Source: Enterobacter oligotrophicus
GTDB taxonomy: Bacteria > Pseudomonadota > Gammaproteobacteria > Enterobacterales > Enterobacteriaceae
NCBI RefSeq assembly: GCF_009176645.1
Contig: NZ_AP019007.1
Coordinates: forward strand, 1,054,001-1,118,000
DNA: 64,000 nt
Reading direction: 5' to 3'
Shown: positions 55,247 through 64,000 of the stretch, piece by piece
How the letters are laid out: every line of letters begins with the position of its first letter
How positions within the stretch are numbered: position 1 is the stretch's first letter
Program-made: the position numbers and the translations under genes
The notes under the pieces: model-generated
What the model was told of the DNA's origin: nothing
Databases searched by the model: none
What the model saw: only the letters and a program-made list of their open reading frames with translations

Positions 55247-56079
55247 CAGTGACCTACCACACGCCGACCAAAGCGACTTTGCAGGGTGTTAATCGAAAAC
55301 AGCAGCAGCAACGATGCGGCGAGGATCACCGAGGCAATCGCACTCGCTGCCGGATAATCAAACTCCTGCAAACGGACAAAAATCATCAGCGAGGTCACTT
55401 CGGTTTTCCACGCGATGTTCCCGGCAATGAAGATCACCGCACCGAACTCCCCGAGGCTGCGGGTAAACGACAGCGCAACGCCCGCTAACAGCGCCGGAGA
55501 CAGTTCAGGCAACACCACTTTGCGGAAGCTCTGCCAGCGTGTGGCCCCCAGCGTTTCCGCCGCTTCTTCATATTCCGGGCCTAACTCTTCCAGCACCGGC
55601 TGTACGGTACGTACCACAAACGGAATACTGGTAAACGCCATCGCCACCGCGATGCCGAGCCAGGTATAGGTCACTTTGATATCAAACTTCGCCAGCCACT
55701 CACCGTAAAAACCGTTTACGGAGAAGAGCGAGGCCAGCGTCAAACCGGCCACCGCCGTTGGCAGTGCAAACGGCAGATCCATTAACGCATCGAGTAGCGT
55801 GCGTCCAGGGAAGCGATAGCGGGTTAAGATCCACGCCATCAGCAGGCCAAATACACCGTTGAAAATCGACGCGACAAATGCCGATAGCAGCGTGACTTTA
55901 TAAGCCGCCACCACCTGCGGGTTAGTGACGACGTCCCAGTATTGCGACCAGCTCATCTCAGAGAGCTGCATCACCAGCGCGCTGAGCGGTAACAACAAAA
56001 TCAGACAGACGAACAGCAGGCTGGTCCCAAGACTTAAGGTAAATCCCGGCAGCACACGTCTGGAAGACACTGCAAACAT
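55246..56079 (-). CDS. cysT: Sulfate/thiosulfate ABC transporter permease CysT (CysU)
   Basis: CysT pairs with CysW to form the membrane channel. The 277-residue protein has six hydrophobic segments and the EAA loop YEEAAETLGATRWQSFRKV. Its start overlaps the cysP stop by one base, so all four cys genes are tightly coupled. Also called cysU in E. coli. Confidence 0.96.
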   Translation of the reverse strand: MFAVSSRRVLPGFTLSLGTSLLFVCLILLLPLSALVMQLSEMSWSQYWDVVTNPQVVAAYKVTLLSAFVASIFNGVFGLLMAWILTRYRFPGRTLLDALMDLPFALPTAVAGLTLASLFSVNGFYGEWLAKFDIKVTYTWLGIAVAMAFTSIPFVVRTVQPVLEELGPEYEEAAETLGATRWQSFRKVVLPELSPALLAGVALSFTRSLGEFGAVIFIAGNIAWKTEVTSLMIFVRLQEFDYPAASAIASVILAASLLLLFSINTLQSRFGRRVVGH

Positions 56080-57092
56080 TACTTACGCCCCGCCGCCAGC
56101 AATTTGTCCAGCTCACCGCCGCTGGTAAAGTGCGTTTTCATCACCTCAGGCCAGGAGCCAAAATGATCTTCCACGCGGAACAGCGCGGTTTGCGGGAACT
56201 TGTCTTTCAGTTTGCTCATCACGTCCGGGTTATTCACGCGATAATAGTAATCGGTGATAATCGTCTGCGCCTGCGGGCTGTACAGATAGTTGAGGTAGGC
56301 TTTCGCCGCCTTCTCTGTACCGTTGGCCTTGACGTTTTTATCCACCCAGGCAACCGGGAACTCCGCCAGAATATTGGTTTTCGGGATAACGACCTCAAAG
56401 CCCTGTGCTTCGTACTGCTTGCGGATGTTATTCACTTCCGATTCAAAGCTGATCAGCACGTCGCCCAGCCCACGTTCGGCGAAGGTCGTCGTTGCTCCAC
56501 GGCCGCCGGTATCAAACACTTCGACGTTTTTCAGGAACTGGGTCATGAACTGCTCGGTTTTCGCTCTGTCGTTACCGTCAGCCTTGTCTGCCGCGCCCCA
56601 CGCCGCCAGATAGGTATAGCGGGCGTTACCGGAGGTTTTCGGGTTCGGGAAAATCAGCTTTACGTCAGAGCGCACGAGGTCGCTCCAGTCGTGGATATTT
56701 TTCGGGTTGCCCTTACGCACCAGGAATCCCATGGTGGAGTAAAACGGCGAGCTGTTGTTCGGCAGACGGCTCTGCCAGTCAGCAGGAATGAGCTTGCCTT
56801 TGTCGTGCAGGATCTGCACGTCCGTCACCTGGTTGTAGGTCACGACGTCCGCTTTTAGCCCCTGCAGGATCGCCAGCGCCTGCTTGGACGAGCCGGCGTG
56901 AGACTGCTTGATGGTCAGCTTATCGCCATTGTTTTCTTTCGCCCACTGCTGTTCAAATGGCGGGTTCAGGGCGGCAAACAGCTCGCGGGAGACATCATAG
57001 GAACTGTTCAACAGCTCAGTTGCCTGCGCTTGTGCCACCAGCAGCAAACCCGCCAGCGCCAGCGATCCTTTTTTCAGTACAGTAACGGCCAT
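56079..57092 (-). CDS. cysP: Thiosulfate/sulfate-binding protein CysP
   Basis: CysP is the periplasmic binding protein of the importer. The 337-residue precursor has a Sec signal ([19 protein letters not shown], cleaved before TELLNSSYD). The mature protein includes the anion-contact stretches [13 protein letters not shown] and [10 protein letters not shown]. It is the first gene of cysP-T-W-A. The ATG at 57092 follows a CysB-type control region. Confidence 0.96.
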   Translation of the reverse strand: MAVTVLKKGSLALAGLLLVAQAQATELLNSSYDVSRELFAALNPPFEQQWAKENNGDKLTIKQSHAGSSKQALAILQGLKADVVTYNQVTDVQILHDKGKLIPADWQSRLPNNSSPFYSTMGFLVRKGNPKNIHDWSDLVRSDVKLIFPNPKTSGNARYTYLAAWGAADKADGNDRAKTEQFMTQFLKNVEVFDTGGRGATTTFAERGLGDVLISFESEVNNIRKQYEAQGFEVVIPKTNILAEFPVAWVDKNVKANGTEKAAKAYLNYLYSPQAQTIITDYYYRVNNPDVMSKLKDKFPQTALFRVEDHFGSWPEVMKTHFTSGGELDKLLAAGRK

Positions 57093-57220
57093 TGCGCACC
57101 TATATTTGTGATGACTATCTTATAGTCATAATATTTATAACGAGTGCGAAAGGAGTAACGGTTTTATATACCGTTTGGTGATTTACAAGCAGAAAAGGGA
57201 ATAAGGGGTGCGGGGAAAAT
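57093..57220 (-). promoter_or_regulatory. cysP promoter region (CysB target)
   Basis: This A+T-rich stretch upstream of cysP contains tagtcataatatttataac (57123-57141) and tttatataccgtttggtg (57163-57180), where the CysB-activated promoter is expected from the E. coli layout. Exact CysB half-sites cannot be called reliably by eye. Confidence 0.5.
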
Positions 57221-57253
57221 TGCCGGGTGGCGCTAACGCTTACCCGGCCTACG
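57221..57253. repeat. Single REP unit
   Basis: One REP palindrome (gccgggtggcgctaacgctt then acccggc) lies between the yfeX stop and the cysP upstream region. Confidence 0.75.
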
Positions 57254-57267
57254 TATGGAGAGCGGTT

Positions 57268-58215
<948 letters not shown>

Positions 58216-58259
58216 CTATTATACCCGGATTTCAGCGAGGCGGTTTGTTCAGGCGCAAA

Positions 58260-58835
58260 TTACTGCTTCCAGATAATTTTGCTCACTGTCCAGTTTTTCA
58301 GGGTGTCGTCAGACGGCATTAACCCTTCAGGGCCGCTCCAGGTGCCGGTAAAGAGGTAGCTGATATGCTGGCTGCCTTCCGCCTTACACTCCACCGCCAC
58401 GCTGTCGTCAGACGGGGCGCTGGTGCAATTGCCGAAAGCCTGTTTGTAGAGGTCGCTAAACGGCGTGCCTACTTTCACACCGCTCGCCGTCGGAATATCT
58501 TCATCCATCACCGCAATACGGTTTACCGTGCCTTTATCGCCGTTGATCACCAGTGCCAGTTTGTCGCCCTTGAGTGCTTCAAAATAGCGGACGATATTAC
58601 CGTTTTCGGTTTTCATGCCGCTACGCAGACGGTAGTCGCTGCTCAGGGCATTCTGAATGGCGTCCTGATCCAGCGCGGTTGACGCGGTAATTTTTCCTAC
58701 GCCCTGCTCGGTCACTTCGGTGGAAGAACCAAACCAGTTCCACGGATACGCGGCAGACCAGTTAATGGAGGAGAGCGTCGAGCAGCCGGTTAACGCCAGC
58801 GGGAGAGCGCATAAAAGTAAACGCAGCGATTTCAT
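58260..58835 (-). CDS. yfeY: RpoE-regulated lipoprotein YfeY
   Basis: This 191-residue DUF1131 lipoprotein has lipobox LTGC in the signal LLLCALPLALTGCSTLSS, so the mature protein starts at a lipidated cysteine; the following Ser suggests outer-membrane sorting. The function is unknown; in E. coli the gene is controlled by sigma-E. It lies 63 bases downstream of yfeZ on the same strand. Confidence 0.92.
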   Translation of the reverse strand: MKSLRLLLCALPLALTGCSTLSSINWSAAYPWNWFGSSTEVTEQGVGKITASTALDQDAIQNALSSDYRLRSGMKTENGNIVRYFEALKGDKLALVINGDKGTVNRIAVMDEDIPTASGVKVGTPFSDLYKQAFGNCTSAPSDDSVAVECKAEGSQHISYLFTGTWSGPEGLMPSDDTLKNWTVSKIIWKQ

Positions 58836-58867
58836 TGAAACGTCCTTTCTTATTAAATCAACGCTTG

Positions 58868-58895
58868 TTGGAGTGCGGCATCGGCAAAAAGTGCC
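58868..58895 (-). promoter_or_regulatory. Possible sigma-E promoter of yfeY
   Basis: Read leftward: GGCACTT, 16 bases, TCCAA. This loosely resembles the sigma-E consensus (GGAACTT, N16, TCAAA). It sits between yfeZ and yfeY, about 33 bases before the yfeY start. It is a weak match supported mainly by the known E. coli regulation. Confidence 0.4.
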
Positions 58896-58898
58896 GCG

Positions 58899-59348
58899 TT
58901 AATCCAGCTCATGCGAAAAACAGGCGCGAAGGCGCGGGTTAGTGAGCAGCCACAACAGCGCCACAATGTCTGCCACCACCAGCGCAATCCCAATGCCCGA
59001 CAGCGGTTCACCGTACAGCCAGAGGACAGGTTGCCAGCACAACAGTGCAATCTGTGCGAGGATCAGCAGCCAGCGAAGCGCGCCCCAAAAACGTGGGATG
59101 AGATGGCGTCGCCCACTGCATAAGAACGCCAGCACCGCCGGCACCCCCGGCAGCAATCCCAGCCAGAACGCATCGTGATCGGGATAAAAGAGATTCAGTA
59201 GCGTATCACCCTGCCCGCGCGACGCACCGGCCATCACGAACAGTACCCAGGTTCTCGCCTGCAACAGCAACACGCACCAGAACAAAAAAGGCAGACGCAA
59301 ACGGCCATGACCATCATAGTCACCGGGATGAAACTCAGTACTCTTCAT
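58899..59348 (-). CDS. yfeZ: DUF2919 inner-membrane protein YfeZ
   Basis: This 149-residue protein has four hydrophobic segments (for example [20 protein letters not shown] and [18 protein letters not shown]). The N-terminal [16 protein letters not shown] is conserved in the family. No function is known. Its start overlaps the 3' end of ypeA by 14 bases, so the two are translationally coupled. Confidence 0.9.
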   Translation of the reverse strand: MKSTEFHPGDYDGHGRLRLPFLFWCVLLLQARTWVLFVMAGASRGQGDTLLNLFYPDHDAFWLGLLPGVPAVLAFLCSGRRHLIPRFWGALRWLLILAQIALLCWQPVLWLYGEPLSGIGIALVVADIVALLWLLTNPRLRACFSHELD

Positions 59349-59760
59349 CTTCGATCAGACGCTTACCTAAACTCAGCACGTCAGAATGCTCATAGCCCAG
59401 GCGCTCATACATGCCCAGCACCACGTCGTTATCTTCCCGCACCATGATCTGAATTTTCGGGCAGCCGCGGGCAATCAGTTTCTTTTCCAGACGGTTAAGC
59501 AACGCATTGGCGATGCCGCGTGCCCGATATTCAGGATGCACGCCCAGATAATAGGCCGAGCCGCGATGGCCGTCGTAACCGCCCATCACCGTCCCCACGA
59601 CCTCACCGTTGACTTCCGCAACCAAAAACAGACTGACGTCGTGATTCACCTTCCGTTCGATGTCCATTTCCGGATCGTTCCACGGACGCAGCAGATCGCA
59701 GCGCTCCCAAAGGGTGATCACCTCTTCGAAATCTTCCTGGCGAAAAACGCGTATCTCCAT
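59335..59760 (-). CDS. ypeA: GNAT family acetyltransferase YpeA
   Basis: This 141-residue GNAT N-acetyltransferase is the same length as E. coli YpeA. The acetyl-CoA loop is [19 protein letters not shown] (R/QxxGxG/A type). The N-terminus [19 protein letters not shown] is conserved. The substrate is unknown; protein lysine acetylation has been suggested for some relatives. It is divergent from amiA across 211 bases. Confidence 0.93.
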   Translation of the reverse strand: MEIRVFRQEDFEEVITLWERCDLLRPWNDPEMDIERKVNHDVSLFLVAEVNGEVVGTVMGGYDGHRGSAYYLGVHPEYRARGIANALLNRLEKKLIARGCPKIQIMVREDNDVVLGMYERLGYEHSDVLSLGKRLIEDEEY

Positions 59761-59971
59761 GGTATTACCGCCTTTTCGGGTTTAAAAACAGTGATTATGG
59801 CCTTAACGCCGGGTTAAGCCAATAACCGGGGAAAATCTCGCCAAAATTTGGCATAATGTCACTTTGTCACGTATTGAAATGAAAAGTAAAACAATTCTCA
59901 ATAAGGACTGTCGTAACGGGAAACACGATACGATATAACACCAGGACCCCAATTTTTACAATTCAGGCCGC

Positions 59972-61746
<1,775 letters not shown>

Positions 61747-61817
61747 TGCCGGGCGGCACTGCGCTTGCCCGGCCTACCTAATCCGTAGGTCGGGTAAGCG
61801 AATGCGCCACCCGACAC
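61747..61817. repeat. REP/BIME element between hemF and maeB
   Basis: Two facing REP units (gccgggcggcactgcgcttg and the partner ending gcgccacccgac) fill the gap between convergent hemF and maeB. Confidence 0.83.
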
Positions 61818-61824
61818 AAAGCGC

Positions 61825-64000
61825 TTACAGAGGCTGCGTCTGCGCCTCAACCACCGCCAGCGCCACCATGTTCACGATACGACGCACGGAGGCAATCGGC
61901 GTTAACACATGCACCGGTTTCGCCACCCCCATCAGCACCGGCCCCACGGTCACCCCTTCAGAGCTGGAGACGCGCAGCAGGTTGTAGCTGATACGCGCCG
62001 CTTCCACGTTCGGCATAATCAGCACGTTCGCCGAGCCTCTCAGCGGGCTGTCCGGCATACGCTCGTTACGGATGCTCTCCACCAGCGCCGCATCGCCGTG
62101 CATCTCGCCGTCAATCATCAGCTCCGGCGCACGCTCGCGCACCAGCTCCAGCGTCTGGCGCATTTTGCAGGCCGCCGAAGATTTAGAGGAACCGAAGTTA
62201 GAGTGCGACAGCAGTGCCACTTTCGGCTCGATACCGAAGCGACGCACGGTTTCCGCCGCCATCACGGTGATCTCCGCCAGCTCTTTCGGGGTCGGATCGT
62301 CGTTTACGTAGGTGTCCGCAATAAAGGTGTTGCCGCTTGGCAGCAGCAGCGCGTTCATCGCCCCGGCGGTATGCACGCCTTCGCGATAGCCGAAGATCTC
62401 CTGCACCACGCTGAAATGCTCATGATAATCACCGATAGTGCCGCAGATCAGCGCATCCGCTTCACCGCGATGGACCATGATCGCACCGATCACCGTGGTG
62501 TTGCTGATCACCGCGCGCTGCGCCTGCTCCTGAGTGATCCCGCGACGTTTCATGATCGCGTAATATTCATTCCAGTACTCTTTAAAACGCGGATCGGATT
62601 CGTTATTGACGATCTCAAAATCCACGCCCGGTGTGATCTGCAGCCCCAGCTTCTGGATACGCATCTCAATCACGCTCGGACGACCAATCAGGATCGGCTT
62701 CGCCAGCCCTAAGGTGATCAGCTCCTGCGTCGCATGCAGCACGCGCGCCTCTTCCCCTTCCGCCAGCACCACGCGTTTCGCGTCGGCGCGCGCCTGAGAG
62801 AAGATAGGCTTCATAAACAGGTTAGTTTTGTAGACAAACTCGGTGAGCTTATCGACGTAAGCGTCGAAGTCCTGAATAGGACGCGTCGCCACGCCGGAGT
62901 CCATCGCCGCTTTGGCCACCGCCGGTGCGATCTTCACAATCAGACGCGGGTCGAACGGTTTTGGAATGATGTAGTCCGGGCCAAAGCTCAGATCCTGATC
63001 GCCGTAGGCTGAGGCGACCACTTCGCTCTGCTCGGCGTGGGCCAGTTCCGCGATGGCGTGAACGGCGGCGAGCTTCATTTCTTCGTTGATCGCCGTTGCG
63101 CCCACGTCCAGCGCCCCACGGAAGATGAATGGGAAGCAAAGCACGTTGTTGACCTGGTTCGGGTAGTCCGAACGGCCAGTACAGATAATGGCATCTTCAC
63201 GCACCGCTTTCGCCAGCGGCGGCAGAATTTCCGGTTCCGGGTTCGCCAGCGCCAGAATCATTGGCGCACGCGCCATCTTCTGCACCATCTCCTGGGTCAG
63301 CACTTTCGGGCCTGAACAGCCGAGGAAGATATCCGCACCGTCGATCACATCCTCAAGCGTGCGTTTACCGTCGTCGTCTACCGCATACGCCGCTTTGGTT
63401 TCCGCCATGTTTGGCTCGCGGCCTTTGTAGATAACGCCTTTGGAATCGCAGACCACAATGTTGTGTTTCTGCATACCAAGCGCCACCAGCAGATTCATAC
63501 AGGCGATGGCCGCCGCACCCGCACCGGAAACCACCATACGCACGTCCGAGAGGTTTTTCTCCACCACGCGCAGGCCATTCAGAATGGCGGCGGTGCTGAT
63601 AATGGCCGTACCGTGCTGGTCGTCATGGAACACGGGAATATTCATGCGCTCGCGCAGTTTTTGCTCAATGTAAAAACATTCCGGCGCTTTGATGTCTTCC
63701 AGATTGATACCGCCGAAGGTTGGCTCCAGCGCCGCCACCACGTTGATAAACTTATCAGGATCAAGCTCATCCACTTCGATATCAAACACGTCGATACCGG
63801 CAAATTTCTTAAACAGGACCCCCTTCCCTTCCATCACCGGTTTACCGGCCAGCGCGCCGATGTTACCTAAACCCAGTACCGCCGTACCGTTAGAGATCAC
63901 CGCCACCAGGTTGCCGCGTGCGGTGTATTTATAGGCTGCCAGCGGATCTTTTTCGATTTCAAGACACGGGGCGGCAACGCCCGGCGAGTAAGCCAGCGCC
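61825..64000 (-). CDS. maeB: NADP-dependent malic enzyme MaeB (N-terminus beyond window)
   Basis: MaeB decarboxylates malate to pyruvate, making NADPH. Reading continues to the window edge, where the visible sequence starts [19 protein letters not shown]; about 36 N-terminal residues are missing compared with E. coli. The malic enzyme part includes [19 protein letters not shown] and NAD(P) site [16 protein letters not shown]; the C-terminal half is a phosphotransacetylase-like domain (from about [20 protein letters not shown] onward), typical of the large MaeB class and acting as an acetyl-CoA sensor. Confidence 0.96.
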   Translation of the reverse strand, partial: ALAYSPGVAAPCLEIEKDPLAAYKYTARGNLVAVISNGTAVLGLGNIGALAGKPVMEGKGVLFKKFAGIDVFDIEVDELDPDKFINVVAALEPTFGGINLEDIKAPECFYIEQKLRERMNIPVFHDDQHGTAIISTAAILNGLRVVEKNLSDVRMVVSGAGAAAIACMNLLVALGMQKHNIVVCDSKGVIYKGREPNMAETKAAYAVDDDGKRTLEDVIDGADIFLGCSGPKVLTQEMVQKMARAPMILALANPEPEILPPLAKAVREDAIICTGRSDYPNQVNNVLCFPFIFRGALDVGATAINEEMKLAAVHAIAELAHAEQSEVVASAYGDQDLSFGPDYIIPKPFDPRLIVKIAPAVAKAAMDSGVATRPIQDFDAYVDKLTEFVYKTNLFMKPIFSQARADAKRVVLAEGEEARVLHATQELITLGLAKPILIGRPSVIEMRIQKLGLQITPGVDFEIVNNESDPRFKEYWNEYYAIMKRRGITQEQAQRAVISNTTVIGAIMVHRGEADALICGTIGDYHEHFSVVQEIFGYREGVHTAGAMNALLLPSGNTFIADTYVNDDPTPKELAEITVMAAETVRRFGIEPKVALLSHSNFGSSKSSAACKMRQTLELVRERAPELMIDGEMHGDAALVESIRNERMPDSPLRGSANVLIMPNVEAARISYNLLRVSSSEGVTVGPVLMGVAKPVHVLTPIASVRRIVNMVALAVVEAQTQPL

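Overview
The window looks like the chromosome of an enterobacterium, most likely Enterobacter or a close relative. Nearly every protein closely resembles the E. coli K-12 gene from the pdxB-to-maeB interval, in the same order. An indolepyruvate decarboxylase gene typical of Enterobacter cloacae (ipdC) is inserted, and REP-type palindromes sit between genes. Comparisons with E. coli are from memory; no search was run.

Layout. (1) 1-11276: pdxB (its end cut off by the window), flk, yfcJ, fabB, mnmC, then the tightly packed leftward run prmB-aroC-mepA-yfcA-epmC-yfcL. (2) 11422-19158: smrB, sixA, the anaerobic fatty-acid oxidation pair fadIJ, yfcZ, fadL with two FadR sites, and mlaA. (3) 19473-26292: yfdC, tRNA-Arg(CCT) with no prophage beside it, lpxP, the 23-codon gene ypdK, alaC, and the pyruvate-sensing pair ypdAB. 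(4) 26326-34847: glk, yfeO, the inserted ipdC/aldo-keto reductase pair with a TyrR box between them, ypeC, mntH (MntR and Fur sites) and nupC (CRP site). (5) 34894-43268: the phosphodiesterase pdeA, two tRNA-Ala, the paralogues yfeC/yfeD, gltX, three tRNA-Val plus tRNA-Lys, a flxA-like gene behind a sigma-28-type promoter, yfeR/yfeH and ypeB. (6) 43270-53173: ligA, zipA, cysZ, cysK, the PTS operon ptsH-ptsI-crr, pdxK, cysM. (7) 53287-64000: the sulfate importer cysPTWA, yfeX, yfeY-yfeZ-ypeA, amiA-hemF, and maeB (N-terminus beyond the window).

How the genes work together. The sulfur genes (cysZ, cysK, cysM, cysA, cysW, cysT, cysP) take up sulfate and thiosulfate and make cysteine. The PTS genes with glk bring in and phosphorylate glucose. 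FadL, FadI and FadJ import and degrade fatty acids while FabB makes unsaturated ones; both branches carry FadR-like sites. Envelope maintenance is represented by MlaA, LpxP, MepA, AmiA and ZipA.

Compared with E. coli K-12, blocks are missing at the argW prophage site, after ypdB (ypdC and the fry PTS), after lysV (xap), after pdxK (yfeK/yfeS), after cysP (ucpA, murRQP, yfeW) and after hemF (eut). Gains are ipdC with its divergent reductase and the flxA-like gene. I found no CRISPR array, transposase, phage gene or toxin-antitoxin pair. The most interesting leads are the flxA-like gene with its flagellar-type promoter, the ipdC island with its operators, and an unexplained promoter and leader upstream of ypdK. 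None of these amounts to a demonstrated new system.
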